Shown here piece after piece: positions 10,804-21,378 of a stretch of 64,000 nucleotides of DNA; the stretch's first letter is position 1, and the number at the start of each line of letters is the position of its first letter. The notes beneath the pieces are model-generated. The model was not told the origin of the DNA. It saw nothing but the letters and a program-made list of their open reading frames with translations, and searched no databases. Source of the DNA: Porites lobata (Eukaryota; Cnidaria; Anthozoa; Scleractinia; Poritidae); NCBI GenBank assembly GCA_942486035.1, contig CALNXK010000015.1, positions 1,423,501-1,487,500 on the forward strand. Reading direction: 5' to 3'. Both the position numbers and the translations under genes were made by a program.

Positions 10804-13030
10804 CATAGGGTTGTGTGAATGCCAATGCGTGCTTCTCTCCTCCTGTCCTCTCCCCCTGGGGGTGGGGGGAGGGTGGGCAGGTGAGTATTCCCCTATATGG
10901 CCTAGACAAAACAGGGTATACAATTTTTAGTTTCTTGAACACGGTGTCTTTTCAGACCAGAAGCCCTAAAAGAATGAATTTTATGAGTGGTCTACAATAT
11001 TTCGGAGGGACAAGCTGTCCTTCTTCAGGGGATTTAATGAAGAAATGGAAAGCCGTTACAAGTCACCGCCAGACAAAAAGTCCATTCGCTGACTCTTGTT
11101 CAACCTCTCTACAGCGGCCACCTCGTTATAATGGCCACTTTCTTCTGTCCCCATTGTGGCCATTGTAGAGATCCGAGGTTCCACTGTATATAAGAGAGAT
11201 CAAGGCTGTGCTCTAAGGAAAATTGAAGGGAGCCCAGTGCTCTGAAACTGTAAAATCTAGGGTGCCCAGCATATGATTTGTATGAAAAATCTGAGATTTT
11301 CTAGTCGCCCGAGGATAAAAGTTGGGCGCCAGGGGCCACCGGGCTCTGCTAGAGCACAGCCCTGGAGATATTTGCCTGTCTTTACATTGACCATTTTCAT
11401 TGAGAACGTAAATAAATGCACTTTGTTTACCTTCCAAAATTTTGCATAACAGTCAGAGCCCATGCCATGGGCTCCTGTGCATAACTATTCTCTTGGGATG
11501 ACTGTAATACCCAGGTACAATGTGAGCACTGGTCTCTGATCTCTCACACGGCTTTTAGTGTTTATGATATTGCTCGCTTAGCTCAGTTGTTTATAGACAC
11601 ATTGTTAGTTTACTTTATTTGCTCCAGGGCCTATAAAACAATCAACCGACACTACTAAGAAGTGACGCAAACAAGTTTGTAAATGCTAAAAGCCATGCAA
11701 GAGAGAAACCTCTGCTCACAGGGTAATGCCAAGGAGAGTTTATTACTGCAAAGGTGATATTCTTTTTATATGAAATTATTTGGGAGAAGGTGGGGGAGAC
11801 TAAAGTTTTGATAAAAAAAAAAAAAATACATCACACTTTTCGAACCCCCCCCCCACCCACTCCCTTGGCAAATAAGGGTTTAAGGCCTTAACCCTTCTCT
11901 CCTTAGCTTTTGTTCTTATCCAACTTCACTTTCGCTCTTTTTCACTGATAGCTAGTCCGTTACCCACAGCCAACGTAATTCATGTTGACCTACATGACAG
12001 GACACACAACCCGATGAACCACAATGCTCGACCCTCTGCTCACAATGCACAACCCACCCACCCACGCTAATTAGACAATCTCTACCATTTCCCTTTTTTT
12101 TTGTTGAATGTTGCGGTTTGTTTTGCAATATATTGTTTTCTAATGGGGATAGACTTTTTGCTTTTTTTGTTGTTTTGGTCTGTTCATGCAAACATTCAAT
12201 GGGCAACTTCCTTCATTTTCACATTTTAATGTAATTTACAAGTACTTTTTCACACTTTCTTTTCTGTATATTTATCAACATCCTATGTTAATTCTCTTCC
12301 CATGTGAAAATGATCATGACAGGAGGTCATTGTCCTGCTTTTAACTGTAACAGATAACGTTCTTTTGTAAGTTCTTACATATTGGTAAAAGTGTCGAAAA
12401 GCTGGAAAATTAATCTCAGTACTAAACATCAGGCAGCTGCGCTTCCAGAGCTTTTTAACAAAATGAATAATTAATTTCGATTAGTAAAGCAGATAAACCG
12501 CCCTTTTGTTTGGCAATGAGCAAGAATCAGTTAGTGTGGTATGCCTGTGGCACTAATTAAAAACGTGACAATTTTTTAAAATAAAATATACTTCTTACAT
12601 TTCTGTATCAACCATAAAAAATTATACAACTTGTTTTAATTCTTATAGAGATTGTTACATAAAAACTAATAAACATGGAGGGTCACGGAACAATCCAAAT
12701 GTCTAAAATCTAGGCTCAATCTTATCTGTAGATTTCACCGATCGACGTTCTTAATTCAAAGCACACCACGTTTTCGAACAAAATTATCTGAACTGACGTT
12801 GAGAACGTGACTAAAAATTTTAAGTGTGTACAGAGCGCTCAGTTTTGATGAGAATCGTCTGGATCAATTTTACACAAGTATATTTTAAGTAACAGAGCGC
12901 GTTTAAAGGTAAAAAGGAAGCTAATGAAGCTTGTTTGACGTGTTTCCCGCGAAAATTCCTCATTTTGCGCCATTGAGACACCACTCGCCAAAATGAACGA
13001 TCTTTGCAGTTTTTCAGATTGTCTTGTTTC
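10804..13030. other. Intergenic; no gene recognised
   Basis: Short non-conserved open frames only. It contains an A-run followed by a C-run around 11810-11855 and a TG/T-rich stretch around 12090-12180. I see no exon with a recognisable domain, RNA gene or bounded repeat. Confidence 0.5.
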
Positions 13031-13151
13031 AATCCAGTGTCGAGGATAAATCCAATATTTCCATTAAATTGCCTATTTCAAATTTGGTTTGGCTGATCCA
13101 ACAAGGTTAGAAAAGATTGCGCAAAAATTTGTGCGATGGTCGATCGAATTG

Positions 13152-13159
13152 TGACGTCA
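13152..13159. promoter_or_regulatory. Palindromic CRE-type site upstream of DYRK2
   Basis: A perfect TGACGTCA octamer lies 217 bp upstream of the DYRK2 start codon, with an inverted CCAAT box (ATTGG) at about 13219. Such sites bind CREB/ATF factors in animals. Promoter function is inferred from position only. Confidence 0.4.
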
Positions 13160-13376
13160 CTAATGCACTCGTTTGTTTACGTCTTGTGGTTTCCAAGACG
13201 CTTTTACTGCCCGCGCTGATTGGTTAATAATCACCTGGCAACGACGCAACGAAACAACATCAAATGCGGCTGACAAAAGAGAAAGTTATTTGTGAGGCTT
13301 GATTACTTCGAGGAAAGTGTTTAGAGATTTAGAACGGTGTAATACTGGCTACGATCGAATCTAGAGAAAGAGTATT

Positions 13377-15104
13377 ATGATAACAACGAGTCAACGGAAA
13401 CCTATGCCGGTTTCTAAGCGGAGTACGGGAGGAGATGCGATTTATGTGGACAGAAATGGAAATACGGATGCTTTACCACCATTGAAACCGTCGACGAAAG
13501 GCAATGTTAAAGCCCATGATTCGACCGTGTCTAGTGCTTTGCCGATTGTCGGAGGCGTTCAGGTACAACAGCTGTTTGAAGAAGAAACCAACCAACAGAA
13601 TAAGAACAAGATCGCCAACGAAATGCATGGCCTTCCGGCTGTTCATAGGCCAGCATCTGTTTCGGGAAACGGATCGCCAGCGTCGGGAAGAAGACCTAGC
13701 ACAAATGGCTCCGGTTCCCTTAAAGCTCGCGGGCTGCCGATGTCGCCAGAGACAGCAATGAAACAGTTCATGCACAAACTAACTAGTTTTGAACATCATG
13801 AGATCTTTAATTATCCAGAAATCTGGTTTGTTGGTCCAAACGCAAAGAAACGACAGGGTGTGGTTGGTGGTGCGAATAATGGTGGCTACGATGACGATCA
13901 GGGCTCCTACATCCAAGTTCCACATGACCACATCGCTTATCGCTATGAAGTTGTCAAAATTATCGGTAAAGGAAGCTTTGGACAAGTCGTGAAAGCCTAT
14001 GATCATAAAACGCAGACTAACGTGGCGCTCAAAATGGTCCGCAACGAGAAGCGATTCCACCGGCAGGCGCAGGAGGAAATCAGGATTCTAGAACATTTGA
14101 GAAAGCAGGATAAGGAAAATGTTCATAATATCATTCATATGTTAGAACATTTTACTTTCCGCGGACATGTTTGTATGACTTTCGAACTGCTTAGTATGAA
14201 TCTTTACGAGCTCATAAAGAAGAACAAATTTCAAGGTTTTAGCCTGCAGTTGGTCCGCAAATTCGCACACTCCATTCTTCAATGTAGCGACGCTCTTTAT
14301 CGAAACCGTATCATTCACTGCGATTTAAAACCGGAGAACATTCTTCTAAAACAGCAAGGAAGAAGTGGAATTAAAGTGATTGACTTTGGATCTAGTTGCT
14401 ATGAACATCAACGCATTTACACGTACATTCAAAGCCGTTTTTACAGAGCGCCCGAAGTCATACTCGGCGCCAAGTATGGCATGGCAATTGATATGTGGAG
14501 TTTCGGATGTATTTTAGCTGAACTATTAACTGGCTATCCTTTGTTTCCCGGTGAGGATGAAGGAGATCAGTTGGCTTGCATTGTTGAGCTGTTGGGGATG
14601 CCGCCTCAGAAGCTTTTAGAAACATCAAAGCGAACCAAGAACTTCATCAACTCCAAAGGTCATCCGCGGTACTGTACTGCTACGACGCTTCCCGATGGTA
14701 GTACTGTTTTAACCGGTGGCCGTTCAAGGCACGGCAAAACACGGGGACCACCTGGCTCCAAGAAGTTTACAACTGCTCTGAAAGGCTGTGATGACTCCCA
14801 GTTCATTGATTTTCTTCAGAGATGTTTAGAATGGGATCCTTCGCAACGAATGACCCCCTCGCAAGCCTTACGGCATCCATGGCTTCGAAGGCGCTTGCCT
14901 CGAGCCCCTGAATCGAACGAGAAATCGAGTTATCAACGACACAATTCAGGATCCGGCGTCTCCAAACTGCCACCAGCTGCACCTACTTCGGGAAAAGCCA
15001 AGCCACGTAGGCAAATCGAGGAAATTTTGGACGATGGACACAGAGTTAGCGAATCTGCTAAGCTCAACACAAGAACTGTGCTACCAAAAATAGTCGGGAG
15101 ATAA
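13377..15104 (+). CDS. DYRK2: DYRK2-type dual-specificity tyrosine-regulated kinase
   Basis: An uninterrupted 575-aa frame. The start is supported by an in-frame TAG 15 bp upstream (13362-13364). The N-terminus (1-125) is low-complexity. The DYRK-homology region follows (HHEIFNYPEIWFVG at 140-153, then SYIQVPHDHIAYRYEV up to 192). The kinase domain runs from about 190 to 503: glycine loop GKGSFG 197-202, ATP lysine K219, catalytic HCDLKPEN with D316, DFG 336-338, and activation-loop YTY 348-350, where Y350 is the expected autophosphorylated tyrosine. The tail ends RTVLPKIVGR, as in DYRK2. Class II DYRKs autophosphorylate this tyrosine during folding and then phosphorylate Ser/Thr substrates, often priming other kinases. 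All catalytic residues are intact. The lack of introns need not mean a retrogene, since most of the vertebrate DYRK2 coding region also lies in one exon. DYRK4 or another class II member is the only real alternative. Confidence 0.97.
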   Translation: MITTSQRKPMPVSKRSTGGDAIYVDRNGNTDALPPLKPSTKGNVKAHDSTVSSALPIVGGVQVQQLFEEETNQQNKNKIANEMHGLPAVHRPASVSGNGSPASGRRPSTNGSGSLKARGLPMSPETAMKQFMHKLTSFEHHEIFNYPEIWFVGPNAKKRQGVVGGANNGGYDDDQGSYIQVPHDHIAYRYEVVKIIGKGSFGQVVKAYDHKTQTNVALKMVRNEKRFHRQAQEEIRILEHLRKQDKENVHNIIHMLEHFTFRGHVCMTFELLSMNLYELIKKNKFQGFSLQLVRKFAHSILQCSDALYRNRIIHCDLKPENILLKQQGRSGIKVIDFGSSCYEHQRIYTYIQSRFYRAPEVILGAKYGMAIDMWSFGCILAELLTGYPLFPGEDEGDQLACIVELLGMPPQKLLETSKRTKNFINSKGHPRYCTATTLPDGSTVLTGGRSRHGKTRGPPGSKKFTTALKGCDDSQFIDFLQRCLEWDPSQRMTPSQALRHPWLRRRLPRAPESNEKSSYQRHNSGSGVSKLPPAAPTSGKAKPRRQIEEILDDGHRVSESAKLNTRTVLPKIVGR

Positions 15105-17410
15105 TATTGTTCAATTTCAGACTGATAAATTGCAACATTATATTTTCTTGTAGCATCCTTTTCAATCGGAACTTTTTTTTTGTTTCTGTTATTAATGTTC
15201 TTTGAACTCATTTTCAAGAAACTTTATTATTTTTTTTATTTTACTGTTAGAGGTGTTAGAACTGTGAAGTCTGTTAAGGTTTTTGAGTTCATCTGCGGCC
15301 AACGTTGAATTCGAAATATTCGTCCTTGCATGCTTTTGCCGTGGAAATCTTTTATGCTAACTCGTACGTATTTACTTACGTAAGATATTTTAACGGATGG
15401 GATGTTTTTAAGCCAAAGAAAAATAATTCACTATTTTTGTCAAGAAAACTCAAATGCTCGATTTATCATTGAATTTAAGTTATAAAACTACGTTGTAAAA
15501 AGAATTCTAAAATTTATTCTCTGTACGGAAGTGTGCTTAGATGTAATTAATATTCAAGGTTGTTGTATATACACATGTACTTAGCGAATTCACGTTCAGA
15601 AAAATATATAAGTAGTATGAATTTTTTTTACCCGCATGAAAGCGGACCAAAGTTCGTTTAAAGTCATTGTATAGTAAAAGATGGAGAAAAGGATTAAAGA
15701 ATTCTACTTTTCCAAACAATGCATTGTTTCTAATCATGACTTCAGTCATTTCCAAAGATGGCAACATTTTACTTGCTGAAGAAAACAAAAATCAAGTTGA
15801 TTGAATCCAAGCATGAACCGTGGATTTCGTGAGGCTGATGCCCACATCCCTGAAGTAAATCATGAGGTTTACGTATATACGTAAACATCCAAGTTCTCAA
15901 CCTATTAGTTCAACCTTGTGCATGCTTTAAGTGTCGCGTGACATGCCCAGCGTTATCAATTCTTAATTTGTCTGCGGTTTCATGTTAATTCACGGTGGCT
16001 GGGACATTTTTTATTTTTGTTTTTTCTTTAATTATTTTGTTAAGAACGAAAAGTTTGAGAATCTACCAGACGAAAGGAAACTACAATGATATTTTTAAAA
16101 ACATAAATTAGGCTCCGTTTGTTGTGGCATCACGCATGTTCAGAATGTGTTTGGCTCCACGCATGATGCTTAACTGCCGACCTGTTTTTTTTTTTTTTAA
16201 TTTTCTCGATGTAGATTAATTTTGACAATTTCAGGGTAGGCAGTCTTTCAAAAACAAGTCAATTTTAGAAGGCATTGTGTTAGAATATCCCAATAATTCT
16301 GATTTTGTATTGTGTCATGTTAATTACATTGGAACTATCAAAACCTCCTTTACCCTGTGGTCCAATATTTGCAACAAACCTGTCTTATAAACTTTAGAAT
16401 GTAGGCATTAAACTTTAGAATTATGAAAAACACAAAACTGGAACATAGATAGCCGTAAGTAAACTTGTTGATGTCAAGAAAGGCAAATATTTACCAAGTT
16501 GACCTGCCGGCCCCTGAGCTCCACAGACTTCGTAAATAATTGATTTGATAGCTAAGGGCTTATTTTGGCGTTTAATTTTATTGCTTTTGATAACTTTTGG
16601 TTCAGCCACCTCAAAGTTTTAATAGTCAAGTGTTTACCAAGATCAAGCCACTGACTGAAAATTGCGTAGTGCCTTACTCATGTTAAACTAAAGAAATTTC
16701 ATTTTCCCGGAACTTTTAATTAATCCCTATAATTTGTAATTTTGCCAAACTCAACCGGTTTTGAAATAATTTACAGGTGTGAATTGTTCAATATCATCGT
16801 TGTTTTCCTTTTTAAAATGACAGAAGATGACCTTTATCCAGCTACCAGCCAAGGACATATTCTACTGTTTTTTTCACTAACATCATCATTTTTAATGTTC
16901 ATCAAAGTAGTGATCAAGCTGTTTGTTTTGAGGCAATATATAATTTTATTCATAATTTGATACTTTGTCTTACAAGTCACAATGTGAAATAATTTGACCC
17001 CTAAAGAGTATGAATTATCTTGAAAATTGCGTTTTTGGAAGGTTTTTTGTTATCAGGGGAGGGGTAGGGAGATAGCGGGACAACATCGCCAGTATAACGA
17101 AAATTCTTAGGGGTACAGGGTTGGGTGGGAAGGCATGTTTCATTACATGTCTTTCACAGGTCGGGAAATAGCCGGGGAAAAATAAATTTTCAAGGTCGGA
17201 GAATTTTTTTGTTCTTTTTTCAGGCAGAGAAAATTTTCAATTTTGGAGGAAAGTCGGCAAAAGTTAAAATTGCGTCACCGAGAGTTAATATGATTGATCG
17301 AAGGCTGGAAGAAGCTTTTTAGGTCACTGTTATTACAAGAATGCCTTTCATTAATGGAAAGTAAAAGACGAGAAATGATTTCCACTGCTTATCAATCAAG
17401 GTCCTCATAA
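15105..17410. other. DYRK2 3' flank and intergenic sequence
   Basis: AT-rich, starting with the probable 3' untranslated region of DYRK2, whose end I could not place with confidence. It contains a T-run near 16186-16198. No conserved frame, RNA gene or clear transposon end was seen. Confidence 0.5.
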
Positions 17411-17713
17411 TACCGTAAGATTCCGAAAATAAGCCCCTCCAAATATAAGCCCCCCAAAATCGTAACGCAAAAAACCCTCCGTTAAATCGCCCCTCCGAAT
17501 ATAAGCCCCTCGGGGGGTTTGTACTTGGAATTTGCCCTCGAACACAAAGTAAAACAGAGCAAAAATGGTAAATTTCCTTCCCACTAAAAGCTAGCCCAAT
17601 CGATTTTGAAACGCAAATTTCGCTCCGTAGATAAGCCCCTCCGAAACTAAGCCCCTCAAAAAGGGCCTTTGAAAAATATAAGCCCCGGGGCTTATTTTCG
17701 GAATTTTACGGTA
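17411..17713. mobile_element. MITE of the 'ATAAGCCCC' family, copy 1
   Basis: Ends TACCGTAAGATTCCGAAAAT and its near complement (ttcggaattttacggta) bound about 303 bp rich in inverted ATAAGCCCC motifs. Related elements lie at 32169-32549 and 57354-57689, and a more distant one at 42709-43087. The empty site seen in duplicated locus copy 2 suggests a TA target. Confidence 0.8.
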
Positions 17714-17715
17714 TA

Positions 17716-17900
17716 CAGTTCACTCCCGATAACTCGAACCCTCGCTAACTCGAACCAAAGTCGATTTCCCCTGGATTGCCTCTTACATTTACTGTAATTT
17801 TACCCTCGTTAACTCGAACCTCCCGCTAACTCGAAGTAATTTTCGTTTCCCTTCAGATCATTTCTATACAATTCTACTCTCGATAATTCGAACCATGTTA
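17716..17900. mobile_element. Tigger-like MITE fragment
   Basis: It starts CAGTTCACTCCCGATAACTC right after a TA and abuts the preceding MITE. 'CTCGAACC' motifs recur as in the complete element at 36077-36676. The second end is not recognisable, so this copy is truncated or diverged. Confidence 0.55.
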
Positions 17901-18412
17901 AGCGCGTGACAAGCCAGGAAAAAAACCTTGCACTGAAGTCCAAGACATTGAATTTATTTCAAAGCAACCGAGTCAATTCTTTGTTTTGAGTTTTTTGTCA
18001 CTCCAGTTCAAATTCAGTGTCCATCCTTGTATACTTTGTTGCTTAATTCAATATACAAGTCTCATTAAGTCGCACACTCTCTAGAATGTGCTACTAGAGG
18101 TATACCCCTGAAATTTGGGCTGTACACGCCCAATATAAATATTTAAAAATGAATATAAAAATTCAAAAATAACCACACCCATCACACCAGGTATTATTAT
18201 TGTTGTGTCACTCTGCTACCTGCAAGCCAGCTCTTTGGGCCCTCACCCAATTCCCCCCTCCCGGCCACCACCACCTTCAACATCAAGAACTTATGTTTAG
18301 GGGCAACTATTATTGAGAAACTGATTTCACTGACTCTGAGCATTCATACATGTATTAGAGTACAGTAACTCTCATTACAGCTACTAGCTATAGCATAGTC
18401 TTGTTCCAGGGG

Positions 18413-18675
18413 TGTTAGGGTGGTGCAGTGGTGATAGCATTCGCTTTCCACCAAAGTAGTCCGGGTTCAAATCCTGGCATCGACACCATGAAGGCCGAGT
18501 TTGTTTAATACTGTAGACTAGACTCTTGTCGTATCCCCTTGCTTTCCACTAGAAGTCTATAGGTAAAAAGGCAGAAAGTCTTTCCTACGATGTAAAGTTA
18601 GGGAACTTTGCAAATCTGAACCCATTTAGATTCCATAGAATCATGGACAGATTCATAAGAATACTAAACTAACCC
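18413..18675 (+). mobile_element. tRNA-derived SINE
   Basis: The first 75 bp resemble a tRNA gene: a box A-like tggtgcagtggtga at 18421-18434 and a box B GGTTCAAATCC at 18464-18474, ending with a CATCGACACC acceptor-like sequence. A non-tRNA body follows. The lack of a clean cloverleaf and the attached body argue for a SINE, not a functional tRNA gene. Confidence 0.6.
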
Positions 18676-19885
18676 TTTGTCAAAGCAAGGAGATTCACGT
18701 TGAATGAGAGGCTTGCCAAAGGCCTCCACTGGATATGTATAATTCCACTGGCAATCTACATTTTTTATTAATTATTAACAATATTATTGTGAAAAACTCA
18801 ATCGGAAAAGTCATGTTGAAGTGCTGAAAAAGCAACAAGGAATTATTTTTATTAGTAGTAAGTATAAAATACACATACAGCCACATATCTCATGTAGAAT
18901 GGCTCAAATTTTAATTTGTGGACCTTCTCTTTTTTTTCCTTATTCATTAGACTGCAAGCTCAAGTTTTACAATTATAGTACACATTTACATCTAATAAAA
19001 TGGTAATTTAATATTACATTAATGAGCTTTGAGCCTCTGATATATGTTTTAAGTCAACTTCAACTATATTTAGTTATGTTGATCTACATTTTTACTTACA
19101 ATTTTTTTTTGGGATAACGTTTTGAAATGAGATACACAGAGTGCCTTGTGCATTTAATGCCTCTTGTAAACTTAAAAAAAAATCACAAAAAAGAAAACAA
19201 AATCACCTTCAGCTAAGAACATTCTGTATTACAAAAAATGGAACTACACCAATAATCTCATAGGACCTTAATGGTAAGATGCAGAAAAATTAATACACTG
19301 AAAATTCACTTTACATATGATTATTTTTTTTAGCTTTGTGAAAACTACTATGAATTATGGACCAAAATAATTTTTTTTTACTCACTACCTAATGAACAAC
19401 ACTGCCACATGATTTTGATGGATGACCTAGTAGACAACCAACCAACCACCAGTGAAGGTTGGTATTGCCTGTGCCACAGATGAAACTAAACCCCTGGTTT
19501 AGTCTGTCTGCCAGCCAGCACTGAAATCCTTGTTCTGGGCCAATAGCTGAGTACCAGGATTTGAATATGCATCATTGTTTGCCATGACTGTTGATTTGCC
19601 AATGAAGTTGCAGGGGAATTTGAAACATACGTCTGGTAATTAGTTAAGCCCGTTGGGGGCCCAGAACTAGTATATCAACACTTTTTCAAAGACATTACCA
19701 GCTAGGGTTGGATTAAGTCTGCGAAGCACTGATGAACCATAATTAAAAGATTTGGTGTCCATTTCTCACAAAATCCCACAAATTATAATTATAATAGTGT
19801 GGAACTATTAACATGTATCTAACTACCTGGGTAAGATTCAACAAGGCACATGTACCAGTCGAGCTCAGAAAAATATCTATATGTC
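18676..19885. other. Intergenic / possible FBXL5 3' flank
   Basis: AT-rich with several T- and A-runs. On the minus strand this lies downstream of the FBXL5 stop codon and may include its 3' untranslated region. The polyadenylation site could not be fixed. No other gene was seen. Confidence 0.45.
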
Positions 19886-20006
19886 GTGGTTCAATTTTGT
19901 CCTTGGTTTAAATTTGATTTTCCTTTGTTTTTGGGTATGGTAATATATGATAATGAGTTTGAAACAGAGGAAAATCAAATTTGAACCAAGGATAAAAGTG
20001 AACCAC
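19886..20006. mobile_element. Hairpin MITE just downstream of the FBXL5 stop
   Basis: GTGGTTCAATTTTGTCCTTG... at 19886 is complemented by ...AAGGATAAAAGTGAACCAC ending at 20006. The arms are about 40 bp with a 40-bp loop. It ends 58 bp from the FBXL5 stop codon, so it probably lies in that gene's 3' untranslated region and would fold as a strong RNA hairpin. Confidence 0.65.
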
Positions 20007-20063
20007 AGGATCTACACTACACAAAAAGCCAAACGCAAAATAAGTGCCTCAAGTACTGAATGC

Positions 20064-20292
20064 TCACTGGCCAGTGCGACAACACACACGATTCTTGCAC
20101 TCAAGATTTTGACATCCACTTGCTGTATCAGGGTAGGGGCCCTCATCAATATTATCACAGTAAAAGAACTCTGTATGGTCCAGATTAGGGCACACCTGCA
20201 CCAAGTCTAAAAGTCCTTCAGCTGTCACTTGTAAACAGCCTGACAAATCCAGGTGACGAAGCTTTGGTAGCCCTCCATACTTTGCCAAAGTT
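20064..20292 (-). CDS. FBXL5: FBXL5 exon 8: last LRR and [2Fe-2S] cysteines
   Basis: 75 codons and stop. The LRR LRHLDLSGCLQVTAEGL is followed by FFYCDNI and DTASGCQNLECKNRVCCRTG, which aligns closely with the human C-terminus and keeps the four cluster cysteines (C584, C599, C609, C610). Confidence 0.96.
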
Positions 20293-21345
20293 CTTCATAC
20301 AAAACAAACAACAAAACTTTAATATACATTATCTGCAGTAAGCTACCACACAAGTCATACTAAATATTAATTTTCCTCCCACAAGTTATAGACCAAATTA
20401 TCAAGGATTGCAAAGTTGACAAAAGAAAAAAATCCTGTTAGTATTACCAGTAATACGGTTCCAGGTTGCTAAAATGAGTCTGACAGAAAAGTGCCGTGAA
20501 GTGTACATTCACCCTAACGCCTGCAAATAAACCACCCCTTTGTCATAGCAAGAATTAGCTTAACACACGTAGTCATGGAGCCTTCCTTGCAACCACCACA
20601 AGACTACTGCATTATTACAGCCATCTTATTAGAGTGCCAAACTTCTCCAACAACCTTGTTAATTGGTGCCCGTGTTTTTATGGCCAGATTTATATCACCC
20701 ATTATTGCACAGTGGAGGGTGCAGCGGCCAAAATGGTTGGTGCTGTGGACTCTGGATCAAGAGGTCCAGGTTTGATCCCTCCTGGAGGCATTGTGTTGTG
20801 CTGTTGAGCAAGACACTTCACTATAACAATGCTCATTTCACCTAGACATGGGTACCAGCGGATTATGTTGGGAATAACCCCGTGATGTAGTGGCAGGGGG
20901 GAGTAGATATATTCCTAGTCACTTAATTCTACAGGAACCAGGATGAGCTCTGCCCTAATGGGCCACTCGGTTTGAAGGCTGACTTTAGGGAGTATAAGCA
21001 AAGACGTTTCTAAGCAACACACGTCACCCAGAAGTGAGTCCTTTTCCATTTTAATGCCTTGATGTTACCAAAATTATTGTATTTGCTACGTGTCTTTACT
21101 CTCAGAGAGGCCATCTGCTAGGACGTTTTTTCAAAATCACAGCCCAAGATTGCAAAAAGTCCACTTCCGGTTGACACGCATTGCTTAAACTCCCTATCAT
21201 CTTTTACTGTACTTCACTGCATGAATGTGGTCTAGAAATCTCACCTCCTCACCCCCTCACCGCAAATATAAAAATAAATAATAGTAATGATAATAATAAT
21301 TATATATAGAATATTGATGATGATGATGATGATGATGACAACAAC

Positions 21346-21378
<33 letters not shown>

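Noticed and set aside
13377..15104. DYRK2 as a processed retrogene
   Set aside because: No poly-A tail or flanking duplication was seen, and vertebrate DYRK2 also has most of its coding region in one exon.
18413..18487. tRNA gene
   Set aside because: Box A and box B are visible, but no clean cloverleaf or anticodon stem could be drawn and a long attached body follows, so a SINE is the better call.
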